Source of the DNA: Acanthosepion pharaonis
Lineage: Eukaryota > Mollusca > Cephalopoda > Sepiida > Sepiidae
Length of the DNA stretch: 64,000 bases
Direction: 5' to 3'
Assembly (NCBI GenBank): GCA_903632075.3
Contig: CAHIKZ030005499.1
Span: forward strand, 2,746,001-2,810,000
Made by a program: the position numbers and the translations under genes. Under the pieces are notes generated by a model. It was not told the origin of the DNA. It saw nothing but the letters and a program-made list of their open reading frames with translations, and ran no database searches. Numbering within the stretch: position 1 is the first letter of the stretch; every line of letters begins with the position of its first letter. Below are positions 22,455-34,095 of this stretch, piece by piece.

Positions 22455-22835
22455 TGTTTGGACTGTTGTCCTCATCTTTATTGCCATATTCACGATATTT
22501 CAGCTGTTGTACGCCACTGCATTCCTCAAGAGATATACGTTGGAATTTCAAACTGAACCCTTTATTTAGTCCACTGGGGTAAATTGTTTCTAATTTCATT
22601 TTTGCCTTCAGTTAATTCCCTTTAGTAACTCAGCTCTTCAAGTTTTTGTTCCCTGCTGTGGCCAGGTATTGAAACCACAAGTCACTTTTTAGAGCACTCA
22701 ACCAAAAATTTTATCCACTGGACCATGTGTCCTTGGGGATGAAATAAAGTGTTTGGTTTAAAATTCAAATGTATATCACCTGAGGAAGACTGACACATAC
22801 AATGTCATAAATATAGACAGAAGTTGAAATTAGTT
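22455..22835 (-). repeat. tRNA-derived SINE (minus) plus inverted partial copy
   Basis: On the minus strand from about 22740: TGGTCCAGTGGATAA (A box) and GGTTTCAATACCTGG (B box), then AGGGAATTAACTGAAGG and the shared tail GGGTTCAGTTTGAAATTCCAA...GATGAGGACAACAGTCC. A partial opposite copy (22745-22835) carries ACCTGAGGAAGA. It is the same SINE as the 10-kb foldback and has the clearest tRNA-like head. Confidence 0.7.
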
Positions 22836-24934
22836 ATGTTAGGACCAACCTTTGATGTAAATTTTGTGAGGTACAGTAGAATGTTTTCTCATCAGGAAAA
22901 TAATTGCTAATTTCACCTTCTTTTCTTTTTTCTTTTTCTCTCTCTCTCTCTCCCCCCCCCCTCATATCTATGCTACATGTATACATTAATAGTGTCCTCT
23001 TTTTTTCCTAAACTTTCATTGTCTTGTTTTTCCTGTACCCTCAGTTCTGGCTTTATGCTTATCAATATAAGCAAAAAAAAAAAAAAATTGCATAATGACA
23101 TTTCACAGACCAGAAATCAGAAAATTGATTTAAAGATGACAGACTGATCCAAAAGGTTATGGTAAAAATAAAAAAAGCTCTTTTCAAAATTGCACACAAA
23201 ACATTAAAACTTAGGAAAGATTTATATATGGCATATTTAGGAAATGAAGCCAACTAAAAAGCAAAATTCTAGATAATTTTCCCTTTTATAAAACATTGTT
23301 TTTGTTGTTGGAAACATTTTCAAATACTTTATTTTCATGGTAAAGCTATTTTGTATTTAGTAATGAAATTAAAAACTTGCACTCTCAATAAGAAATATAT
23401 GACTCTATTCTCTTCAATATTAAAATTAGGTACCGTGTGGCTGACTAGGTCAAAGCTTCAATACCTCTTCCAGTATTTGCTGAAATTCTTGACAACATAT
23501 CTGATTCAAAGGCCCAATCAAATCAAACTCCAAGATTTCTTTTTCATACTGGTCATTTATTTTATGCAGGTATCTTTGGAAAAGGCATGAACTTGAATTT
23601 TTTATACCCTGTCCCTTCACCAGTCATCCTAGTGTATAGCAACAGGGTGTAGAAAGGGAGATACTGTCTAAGTCACCTCCACTCTAATCTTGATTTGTAT
23701 AAGTTTTGTTCTTCATTCAAGGAAATGGCAGACTGCACATTTCTCATCAGCAGATCAAATTCTAGCAAATTGGTTTCTTTTAAGTCTTAAAATCTATTTC
23801 CTTTTCCTTTCTGACTCTGATGTTTTGTTCTTTGAAGTTGAATTGGAATTGATATACTCATCTTTTTCTGATACCTTTCCTAAGAAAACAAAATGGATAA
23901 TGAATTGCAAAATGCTGTTGATTTTTGGGGTACTTTGATTTCTTTTTCTATAGAATGTAACTTGTTAACTTGCTTTGGTTTTTGTTTTAGCACAAAGACT
24001 CCCGAATAATTTGTTTGTAATTATAGAAATTCTAATTATTATATTTTGTGTTCATCTTACTTATCAAATCCTAAATGTTCAAATGATTGAAAGAATTTGA
24101 ATTCCATTTTTTTTTTTTTGTATATTAAAAAAGTCATCATTTTTTAATGATTATCACATAATGAAAATGAAACTATTTTTTTTTTCCTTTATACCATTCT
24201 TTGATTTTTTTAGTATTACAGAACATAAATAAACGTAAATAATTACTATAGTCATGGGAAAGACAATTGCCAACAAATTTAAAGTTAACCACAATGCTTA
24301 TAAAACATGTGTGTATATAATGCATTTTGCATAAAACCTGGTCCAACAGACAATTTTAATACTGAATGAAAAATATGCTTGTTAAGTAATTAATATTAGA
24401 TCAACAAAAAAATGACTGATTATCTTCTAGAGTTGATGTGAATAAATTGTTGAGATATTATTAAAACCAAGTATGATTTTTGATTGTTAATCGATTATTG
24501 ATTACCAAGATGCAAGACTGTTAGAGTTACTCTCTTCTCTGTTTGATATTTGTGTTTATGAAATTTTAGCCTTGAAACAAGTTGGTAACAAAGGATTCCA
24601 GTAAGCTAAAAAAAAGTAGAGGCTTTTAGAGGTAAATTTAGTTCTTGGAATTAAAAAAAATGTGTCCTCTGGCAGGATTCAAGCCTATACCTCTCTTTAA
24701 AGGGGAAACTACTTTTTGATCTGGCATTCTTTGCCACTTGGCCATGAAGGACTTCACAGTCAAGCAAGGCTCTTTTTTTAACATATTTAAGGAAAGCACA
24801 TCCCCTTCACTCAGATTATTTTTCTCAAGAATCTACATCTGCTCAGTTTTGTATCCAAAACATAAACAGGTTCAACACATTTTTATGAATTAGATTTCTC
24901 AAATACACTAGCCGATATATGTATGCTGATTTTT
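22836..24934. other. Non-coding, nothing recognised
   Basis: Contains a (TC)n(C)n tract near 22930-22970. No exon or named repeat was seen. Confidence 0.4.
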
Positions 24935-25150
24935 TAATCATTTACTTCTAAGCAAGGTAATAAAGCCACTGAGGCACAAGTTATGTTAGAGAATATAAAG
25001 AAAAAACTATTAAGGAGAGAAAACAATAAAAGAACAAGAGTTAAGGAGACAGAAAGTAATGACATTGCATTTGAATTTTTGAAGATCAAAATTGACTGAG
25101 AAGAAGTCAGAAGAGAGTTCTGCAAGCAAGAAGTAACTGTTAGAAACAAA
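24935..25150 (-). mobile_element. LINE 3' end fragment
   Basis: The minus strand matches the LINE 3' UTR of the 20.8-kb copy (...GCCTCAGTGGCTTTATTACCTTGCTTAGAAGTAAATGATT), with part of the ORF2 C-terminus before it. Dead 5'-truncated copy. Confidence 0.65.
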
Positions 25151-26535
25151 TAAATAAGAACAGAATGTCTATTTCAAATAAGAACATTATTATATTGGAC
25201 ACTACTATAATGTTTGAAGTAATAAAAATGTCAGATTAAAAATAAATCCATTAATTCTTTAAAAAATACTACTACATTCATGCACTTTGAAAAGTAATAA
25301 AGTTGCTATTTTGGACATTTTAAGTCAACAACTAAATTAGTTAATTCTATTTTTTATTCTTTTTTTCTGATTAACTTTAGTTTATGTACCCAAATATGTG
25401 GCATCAAGTATCTTTGTGGTGGGGTATATATAAACAATTTCCTAATTGTTTATATACTTAAAATTTTAAAGAACTCAAATCATTAAACATTTGCATTCAT
25501 TGTGTAAGATTCTTAAGTAACCCAAACAGAAAAATGTATCTGTATTTTTCCATTCAAATAATCCTGACTACAACTGAAACAAGGCAAAGGTAGCCATTTT
25601 TTCTAGAATGCCTCATTATGTTAACAATTTAAGTGTTGAATGAACTGTTAAGATATCACTTATTTGAATTTTTCTTAGAAAGTGTTACATCTATTTCATA
25701 TGGGTTCATTCAAAATCATTTTCTCATTGTTTTTTTTAATCACAATATTTTTTTGCTGCTGTAATGTGTTTTGTACACATGAATTTGAATACATATCTGG
25801 TAATCATTTTGTTTTCACATTGACACTGTGCATGTGTGCACAGATATGTGCTTCATAACTTTTATTAAACATGGATGAGATCCATAACACTTATTGTTTA
25901 TTTGTTTCTTATTATTATTTCTAATTTCTTATATTTTCTTTTCATTTCAAACATCTCTCAAAACTGGATTATCAACCAACTTCAACTGGTTCAATTTTTT
26001 TTCTTTTTGTGCTGAAATGGCAAAGAAATTTTTTATCAAAAACTTATTTGAAAAAGATATACTTGTATTAACTGGCATAATCTGACAAAATTTAAAAAAA
26101 AATGTAATTTTTCTTTGTTTTATTTGGACATGCATTAAAAAAAGAGTTATCTTGATGTCATTGAAAACAAATACTTAATAAAAAAAATTAAAAACTAAAA
26201 ACCCATCCAAATTTTATTAATCATAATGAAATATTTTCAGTTTTATGAAGTTACCTTCTTATTATTGATCCTGACTTCTAGGTCACCCTTGGGCATGGGT
26301 CATTCTGTTTATGGCATGTTATAAACCTTAAAATTTGATTAATTTTGCATCTTTGATTAAAGACTTGAGAATTTAGTTCAACTTGAGAACAAGGGATCAT
26401 CTGCCCATATTTGGAATGGCTGTCGTTCTCTGCCTAATAACAATCCAGAAACTAAATAGAAAATAGGATAATGATATCAGATATCTTAATATTAAACATC
26501 TATATATTTTAATATATAAGAAAAAGTGGACATTA
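25151..26535. other. Non-coding, nothing recognised
   Basis: AT-rich, no exon or repeat identified. Confidence 0.4.
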
Positions 26536-26640
26536 TATAAGGAATTACTGAAAAGTTTTCAGCCTAATCAAAACCAGTATTCTGATGTTTGATTTTGAGA
26601 AGTGGATCAAGCTGAGAACTTTTCAGCTTCCCTTATCATA
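26536..26640. mobile_element. Mariner-type MITE
   Basis: About 105 bp. Left TAAGGAATTACTGAAAAGTTTTCAG; right end reversed TGATAAGGGAAGCTGAAAAGTTCTCAG. No ORF. Same family as the 47.1-kb copy. Confidence 0.65.
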
Positions 26641-28109
26641 CAGCTCCCCACCACCAAAAAAAAGAAAGACAAGTTTATAGTTTTTTTGCATCCAGTAAAG
26701 AGTTCATCCCTTGCAATACCTGCACCCCTATTAGTGATAGTAGTGTTGGTCCAGTACTATAAGAACAAAAAGAAAATTTATATTTAAAAATGGAGGGCGG
26801 GGGAGAAAAGTCCTATTGTAATTTCCTGGCTTGCCAATAAACCATGTTCTGCCTCAAGTTTCCTTATTGAGCCTGTTTGTTATACATCCGTATATTAAAT
26901 AGGCATTATAACAATCTAAGGATGATTCTTATCTTTCCTTGATTTGTAAGTTGGTTTTTCATAAAATTAATAGAATATTAGACTGAGAGCTAAAAAAAAA
27001 AAAAAAAAAAAATACTCCGCCATTTACTTATCACAATATACCCTGATTCAGTTGGAAAGACAGACAAATGACATTTAGTTTAAGGTGCCAAATTTCCACC
27101 ACCAGAATATGTAACACGTTCTTTGAATGCTCAAATAAGAGTCATCAGTGATGTTTTCCTGGGTTCATTAAAAGTTTCAACATCAGACTCTTTCCACCAG
27201 GTAACCACTTATGTTGATCAAGTACAAGCTCTTGTCTTGGGTGTCACGTGCTACAAATTCTTTGGACACGCTTGTTTTAGTATTTTTTTTACCAATTTTT
27301 TTTTTTTCTTTTTGACAGTTTTGGTAATTTTTTTTTTAACTAATGATATTCTTTCACACAAGTATATTACTTGATAAGTTTATTTCTTTTGGCGTCTTGC
27401 TCCAATTCTAGTTTATTTAGCTTTTATGCCTATATGCATTTATTTTTTCTTACTCCTTTTTGTTATGCTCCTTGATATTTCCCCTTGTTCTGTGACATGC
27501 CCCACTTAATTTCTGCTTTATTCCATGTTTTAAGATCTTTTGAGCCAAATCCATCTAGATGATGTATTGGTTGCTTCAATCCTTTCAGAGCATCTCTTTT
27601 TTTCTAATCCTTTGTTTCCAATTTTTGTTAAGGCCCTGCACAAAGATTGCCCTGTGAATCTTCTACATTCTATTTTGATTGGTTCCTAGTATGGTTTCCA
27701 TCCATTTTGTTGACATGGTTCGATTAGTTATTAGTAGTTTTCATGTTTCCTTTCATTAGCAAGTATGAAAGTCTTTCCAAGGCACATTCAGCTCCCATAT
27801 TGTTATGTGTTTAGTGCTGTTAGAGAAGAATCTATGCAAAGTGCTGTTTCTGCAATTTGTTTAGAAAATTTTAATTGCTTTTTTTAAAATCCACTTCTAG
27901 CTACCAATCTGGCACTTAAGATAACAAACTAGGATTTTCCCTTCTTTTTACTTGATTATTTGTCCCTGCTTTAACAAATTTGACTTCATTTGCTCTCCTT
28001 GCTAGTTTCATAGTATTTGGTCATTTCTCTATTGATAATGTCTGTCAACCAAATCCCTTGAGGCATCTACTTAATAGTGTAGCAACCCTTCCTTTGTAAA
28101 AAGTGGGGA
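26641..28109. other. Non-coding; weak pol-like wording at 27.56 kb
   Basis: The plus strand near 27555-27590 reads LDDVLVAS followed five residues on by EHL, which resembles a Ty3/gypsy reverse transcriptase active-site region. Nothing on either side supports it, so no element is called. Confidence 0.25.
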
Positions 28110-28404
28110 TTTTGAGGTCTAATGGTTATTGGGTAGGCAATAACAGTTATGTTTCAAATTATTCTAGAGGAATAATTGTGGATCCAATTGTTAGGATGAT
28201 ACAGTAGGCCTTGCTACCCATAATGCACCATTGATCAGCATATATAAATAGTTGAATCAAAACAGAACAGACATGGCCTGAAGATTATGTTCAAGCAGAG
28301 TGTCACTGCTTGATGTTGACCTCAGCATCCACTTTTATATTTACATATGCTTTATCCCTGATATTGAGCACTTTTGCCTATAAATATAGCATACCATAAA
28401 TTAC

Positions 28405-28456
<52 letters not shown>

Positions 28457-28460
28457 AAAA
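28110..28460 (+). repeat. tRNA-like SINE copy with (TA)n end
   Basis: GGTCTAATGGTTATTGGG resembles an A box and TGTTTCAAATTATTC a weak B box. The 3' part, ATATTGAGCACTTTTGCC-TATAAATATAGCA, recurs near 46995-47040. It ends in a (TA)n tract at 28406-28457. Confidence 0.45.
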
Positions 28461-28499
28461 ATGATATGATATGAAATTAAAAAATAAATATCAATATCT

Positions 28500-28630
28500 A
28501 TACTGTCATACCTTCTGGGGAGTGGACAAAATGATTACAAAAAGGTTCATATACAAAACTCTAGAACCGAGCTGAATATAACATCAATCAGCTGTGACAA
28601 ATTTTATTTGTATATATATATATATAATAT
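28500..28630 (+). repeat. Second copy of the 5.6-kb repeat 3' segment
   Basis: Shares AAACTCTAGAA, ACATCAATCAGCT-GTGACAAA and a TA end with 5655-5764. Confidence 0.5.
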
Positions 28631-30350
28631 GAAATTAAAAAATGAACAACAATATCAATACTATTTTATATATTTACTTAAATATAATGAACAAGACTTG
28701 ATTTGTATAAAATCTTACAGACCCAAAGAAGTCTGCTAACAAAAACAGATACTATAAACTCAAATTCACACTGTATATAAATATATCCTGAAAATTTTAC
28801 CAATATTAGTTGGTTTATACCAACTTTATTTTGAAAATATTGACTTGCCTAATAAAATCTTACATAGTGTATAAAGGGATGTATCCCTTTGCTCCTTGTA
28901 ACTTCTTTCTGCTTGGCCATTTCCAGATGGGTAAGACTTCTAAGCACTCCAAGAATAATGTTGATAGTAGCAAAGAGTTTTTCCCCACATCAAAAAAGAT
29001 CCTTAGACTTAAGTTTCCATCCTACTTTATCATCTCTGATATCATAGATGATTTGAATTGTGATCAGTTTATAAGATTTTTAATTAACTAAAAATTTTTC
29101 TTTGAAGTTTAAAAGATTGATTTTTTTTAATGCATGTCAAGAATATGAAACCAGCAAAAAAAACGAAATTCCAAATTGGTTGTTGAAAAGAAAGAAATCC
29201 TGCCTATTATTAGATTTTACAGAAACCTTTAAATGAATTATAGCCATTTTACTGATTTTTTCTTTGAGACATTTAATGACCTTAAAAGGATCTAACTATT
29301 TCTGTGATATGAAAACCTTGTTATATACAAGAATTTGTAAATAAAGCCTGAAAAAAAAAATTTATTTCTCTTGATGTTTTTCTTTGTATTGATTTCTAAA
29401 AGAAAATTGTATTGTCAGGTAATTTTTATTCTGTGGAAACAAAATTAATAAAATATGTACCCATCTTACATGCATATTTAAAAAGAAAATTAAATATTGT
29501 CTGAAATTAGTCGTTATTATTTGGATGATTGTTCTTATTTTTTGTTTACACACGCACAACAATTTGAAAATTTCCTTTTCTGTCTGATACTCATTCAACT
29601 CTCTCACATCCACACATCAAATTTTATTATTTTAGTTAATACCAGTTTTATTATGAAAATGTTGACAAACTAAAATTGGTAAAATTTTTAGGATAGACTT
29701 ATATTTGACAAGGTGGAAAACAGTTTTATTGACTTGATTACACGTTTCACTATCATAAGATATATTCCTTTCTTTCTTATCTGAGGAAGCCTGTGTGTGT
29801 GTGTGTGCCTCAATATATAATTGTTAATACTTTTCCTACTAAGCTAATGTCCCTCGGTTGGGATGAAAGGACGCAAGTGTGTGACTTTTGTATAAAAGTT
29901 TTTATTTTAATTTATGCTTTTTTCTTTTCAACTTTGTTTTGTTGAAATTTCTTTTTATATTCTTCCAGCTTTTCAGCATTGAATTTGAAGTAAATCCTTA
30001 TCCGATGTGTTTTTTGTGTCGACAATACGTATATGAATAGGATATAGAATCCAGATAAAGTTTGATAAATCTGACACATACTGTCGACAGAAAACACAAA
30101 GGCATACCTAAAATATATGAACCTTACTTTCAACTCATTCTGAAAAACAGTGTTCCATTTTGTTAAATTTGTTTGGATTTTATATCCTATTTATACATTG
30201 ACTTATATGATAAATATACCATGTGAATTTCATCTTATCTGTTTTTATTAGAAATATTTGCAATGACTTGGTGGTGTGGGATTTTATAATACAACTAAAG
30301 AGTTGAGTTTTTCATTATATTCTAAATAAATATATGTATATAAGCATATA
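28631..30350. other. Non-coding, nothing recognised
   Basis: A short block at about 29735-29900 (CACGTTTCACTATCATAAG ... ATGAAAGGACGCAAG) looks like part of a dispersed repeat but has no second copy here. Confidence 0.35.
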
Positions 30351-30354
30351 GTTT

Positions 30355-31150
30355 ATAAGTCCAACATTTATCCATGCTTTGAATATTGCTGCTGCATCTG
30401 GTTTAGTGCTTCTGCTATGTATTTAGATTCTAGATAAAATACAATGAAAAATCTGCAATGTTATTGGTCCTAACCTGGCTTCTCAGCTTCAGTCACTTTC
30501 TCGCTGCTTTTTCTATAAATATTTTCATGGTAATTTTTCTAATGAACTTTCCTCTTATATTCATTGGGGTTTCATTTTTAAATGTTATTTTTATTCCTGA
30601 CTTCTCACAGACAAATTGTACATATGGGAACTAGCTAGGACTGCATAAAGACTTTCAGATATTATAGTGGTTGTAGTAAGAATGGTAAGTAAGAATGTGT
30701 TATTTTGGTGTAAGGCATACTGTGGTATGTTTGGGTCAGTCATCATGGCTAGCTAAGTTTAAGATAAGACCAGCCTTCCTCTATCTCCACTTTTGGCCTT
30801 GAACCACATTTTTGTATGATAGTAAAATAAATATTGCTTTCCTCTTTGGTACTTTGACTTTATGAATGTCCAGTGTTAGATTGGCAGCAAAGTCTCATCA
30901 TTTTATAGTTTAAATGGCTAGATGTAACTAAGTTCTATGCTAACGGCTTCATCTTTCACACTTGTGGGATTCTCTTCTGGCTTCTGGCTTTCCAGTCAGC
31001 TTTGATCTAGATGCAATGTCAATCGTTATCTTCTGTATTCTTAATTCTTGTTCTTTTATTGTTCTCCTCAATGTTCATATTTGGTAATACTTAGTAACCC
31101 CTTGTCTTAGTGACTTTATTGCCTTGCTTAGGATGAAATAATTAAAAAAA
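30355..31150 (+). mobile_element. LINE ORF2 C-terminus and 3' UTR, decayed
   Basis: Carries the same succession as the 20.35- and 32.96-kb copies: AATATTGCTGCTGC..., CTTCTCAGCTTCAGTCACTTTC, AGATTGGCA, and ends TTATTGCCTTGCTTAGGATGAAATAATTAAAAAAA. Frames are broken throughout. Confidence 0.7.
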
Positions 31151-31984
31151 AAATTATTGTAATTTTTTAATTTTAGAAATATATAGATGCCATAAGTCAT
31201 CAGATATATATAACCTTGAAAAAGTGAAATAAAATATCATAAAGTTATTAAGTGATAAAAACACAATATTAGAAATTACAAATATGTTGAACAAAGATGA
31301 TAGGACCAATCAAAAAAGAAATTGACAACATTGGCAAGATAAAAACAAGAAATAAAATTGGCTTTAAGAATATCACAAAAAGATTTAAGAAAATCAAAAC
31401 AGTAATGAACAAGAAAGATGTTTCAGACAAGAAAATGGAATTGACAAGTCTGTTGCGTTCACTTTTACACAAATGTCCTTGAAAAGGCATGAAGCCACCT
31501 CTTCTTTCCATATTTAACCTACTGCTAGTGGTGGTGGGATCCCCACCATCAATGTCGATTGGGCCCTCTAGTCCTGAGTTGCAGCCAGTATAGGGAATGG
31601 AGAACTCTTAACACAAAACCCTGGCAGGTGCAATAGGAATTCACTTCCCTGTTTTCCCTAGGAAATCATGGCTATTCATAAATAAGAAAGACACAGGAAT
31701 TTCAGAAGATCCATGAACATCTGGATTCTGAAGGGACATGTTATTTAGAAAGAAGTATTCAAGAAAAATGGATTAACCAATAGGAAAATATATGAAGAAT
31801 CTGATGTTGCAAAGAGAGAAAGAGAAAAGATGCAGAATATTAAAAAAAATAGTCAAAGACATGAAAGCATTGGGACTACTATCTTGAAGGAAATATTACA
31901 GTGAAAATTAAACAACTATACATAAAAACTGATTTCTCAACAGTAACTTTTAGATATGAATGTAGATCATTGTTTTTAATGATT
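31151..31984. other. Non-coding; GC-richer patch near 31520-31680
   Basis: The patch includes TGGTGGGATCCCCACCA, a near-palindrome, and looks like an old repeat. ORFs on the two strands at 31269-31511 are mirror readings of an AT-rich segment. Confidence 0.3.
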
Positions 31985-32230
31985 TCATCTCAAGCAAGGC
32001 AATAAAGCCACTGAGCCAAGAGGACAGAGCTGCAATGCTCAACAAAAGCCAGGAGAGGAGGTAACAAAAAATCAAATAAAGAAGCATGTTGATCAGACTT
32101 AGTAGGTGAATCCACTATTTGACTGAGACACTGAGCAATTGAAAGCCTGTTTACTGGCAATACCAGTAGCATTACAATGTTTAAGCCACTTGATGGGATG
32201 AGCATTAAAAACACCAAATACAAAATTTTT
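31985..32230 (-). mobile_element. LINE deletion derivative: endonuclease end joined to 3' tail
   Basis: The minus-strand frame reads SIAQCLSQIVDSPTKSDQHA, SLFDFLL and CSSVLL, the C-terminal part of a LINE AP endonuclease domain, then passes directly into AQWLYCLA, which is the 3' UTR tail (CAGTGGCTTTATTGCCTTGC). The reverse transcriptase is missing between them. Confidence 0.65.
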
Positions 32231-32334
32231 TGCAGATTAATCTAGAGTTAGAGCCATTTCTATATTCTCACATATGTTGTTTAATATGAGAAAAAGGAAA
32301 GTGATAAAGGAAAAAAAGCTAATAGGGGGCAATA

Positions 32335-32720
32335 ATGCAAGAATCATCTGGGGACTCAAGATAATAAAGCCACAAGAGGTTACTGAGTGTTAAAATATGA
32401 GAAAAAATATCACTATTAAGGAGAGAGAACAATAAAGAACTCTTGTGAATAGGAGGTTCCATTCTAATAGACAACTCAAAACAACTATCAACAGATAATA
32501 CATCATGATCCAAATTGCCAAGAGGACAAATTTGCAAATCCCAACAAGAGCTAGGAGAGGAGGTAAGGAACAAATCAATTAAAGAAGAATGTTGATCAGA
32601 ATTATTAGGTAAATGAGTAAGGTAATACACTATTTGAGAGACTGAGCAAAAGAAAAATTAAAAATCTGAATACCAGTAACAACAGTAACATTAGAATGGT
32701 TAAACCACTTGACATGATCT
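32335..32720 (-). mobile_element. Second LINE deletion derivative, different breakpoint
   Basis: Minus-strand readings give NNSDQHSSLIDLFLTSSPSS, PLGNLDHDVLSVD (APE endonuclease) and then the 3' tail (TTATTGTTCTCTCTCCTTAATAGTG, ...GTGGCTTTATTATCTTGAG). The junction lies further into the endonuclease than in the neighbouring 31985-32230 copy. Confidence 0.65.
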
Positions 32721-32954
32721 ACATGGGACTAATGACTGGGTTATAAATTGGGTCCTTCATAGGAACATTTAACACGATAATGGTGAAGATGGAGCAATAC
32801 TTCATAGTATAGGCAATAAAATTATAGGTTCTTTCAAATTTGGTAAATGTAGTAAGATAAATTCAATGAATTACTCTATGTAGCCCTAGCAAGGCACATA
32901 CTATGCAGCTAAGTAAAAGACCATTTGCATTGCTTCAATGATACCAACTATAGT

Positions 32955-33505
32955 TGACTCCTTCTTGGAGAAGACATGTCCATGCATTGAATATGGCTGC
33001 CATATGTAGTCTGGTGCTCCAGCTACATAGCTCAAGATTCTCAACAAAATCTGAAGAAGGATCTGTAATATTATCAATCCTGACCTTACATCTCTACTCA
33101 CTTTTCCACCTCTGTGATGTGGCTTCCCTGAGTCTTTTCTATAAATAAAAATTTCAAGGCATTTGTTCTGATGAGCTCTCCTTCTTTATTGCTTCAACTG
33201 CATGAATTTAAGTGTACTACTAGATTGGCAAATAGGTCTCATCATTTTATTATTAAAATATCTGGATGAGTGAGTTCTATTCTAATAGTTTCTTTTCCTG
33301 CCTGTGAAACTCTCTTCCAGTTTCTTGCTTCTTTACCATTCTGCAAAAATTTAAATGCAACATCAATAGCTATCTTCTGTCTTCCTAAATCTTGTTCTTT
33401 TATTATCCTTTCACCCAACTAAAGTCTTCTTTTCTTTCATTCCTAGTAATCCCTTGTATCTTAGTAGCATTATCACCTTGCTTGGGGTGAAATGATTAAA
33501 AATAT
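32955..33505 (+). mobile_element. LINE ORF2 C-terminus and 3' UTR
   Basis: Frames include RFSTKSEEGS and CDVASLSLFYK, standard wording near the ORF2 C-terminus of APE-type LINEs. The 3' UTR ends GCATTATCACCTTGCTTGGGGTGAAATGATTAAA. It is 5'-truncated and faces away from the two minus-strand copies on its left. Confidence 0.75.
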
Positions 33506-33829
33506 ATAGTGTTTATACAAAGATAAGCATATTCTGTAAATTTTAGCAACATCTGTTAGTTAATAACAATTTTTCTGTGCAAAACATTGACTTGCTTTAT
33601 AAAGTATGACAGTCTATAAACATACATGCATATATGGGAATGTTTGTCAGAATAACTTATTTGAGTAAAGGTCAGTGACTCATAATTTCAGACAATAAGA
33701 AAAGACAAAATGTAATGATAAAAACAGCAATGACTGTTTCTTAAAAAATACCCAGAAATTCTGATAAAATCTTTTGAATTGATTCATCCATACCTTAGTC
33801 TCTAAACTCTTTTGCAGCTTGTTCTCTGA

Positions 33830-34095
33830 AATAAGAAAAGAAGCCAGTCCCCACCGCGGGCCATTTAAAAGATATTTCACGCACCAGATTGGTTGTTACA
33901 AACATCCAATCGGATGTGCGGAATATGTGGTCTTTCTTCCTCTTATTCTTTAAAAAAGGCCAGAGTGGCTGTTAGCGTTTAATTAAAAGGGGGAATCAGG
34001 GGTTGATCTCCCCTGATTGGGTCGATTTGGTGATGGGGAGTATGATGTTGAAAGACCCGAAACTCCCTGATGAACCAAGTCAAAAACATCACTGA
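33830..34095 (+). repeat. GC-rich block of strong hairpins, possibly a retroelement UTR
   Basis: An abrupt island with nested inverted repeats: GATTGG/CCAATC inside CGCAC/GTGCG (about 33873-33918), a perfect 9-bp AATCAGGGG/CCCCTGATT (about 33996-34020), and GGGTC/GACCC with GGGGAGT/ACTCCC. It then has CCCGAAACTCCCTGATGAACC. The last phrase resembles CCCCGAAACGG...CTCCTGATGACCCC at 35800-35850 on the minus strand, in what looks like the 3' UTR of the LINE at 36-38 kb. This block may therefore be a related 3' UTR in the opposite orientation. Confidence 0.35.

Noticed and set aside
27530..27690. LDDVLVAS followed by EHL, resembling a Ty3/gypsy polymerase site
   Set aside because: Only about 11 residues match; no flanking RT or integrase motif in any frame.
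34040..34075. GAAAC immediately before CTGATGA, as if a circularly permuted hammerhead
   Set aside because: Only three bases separate the two core pieces, leaving no room for helices I and III.
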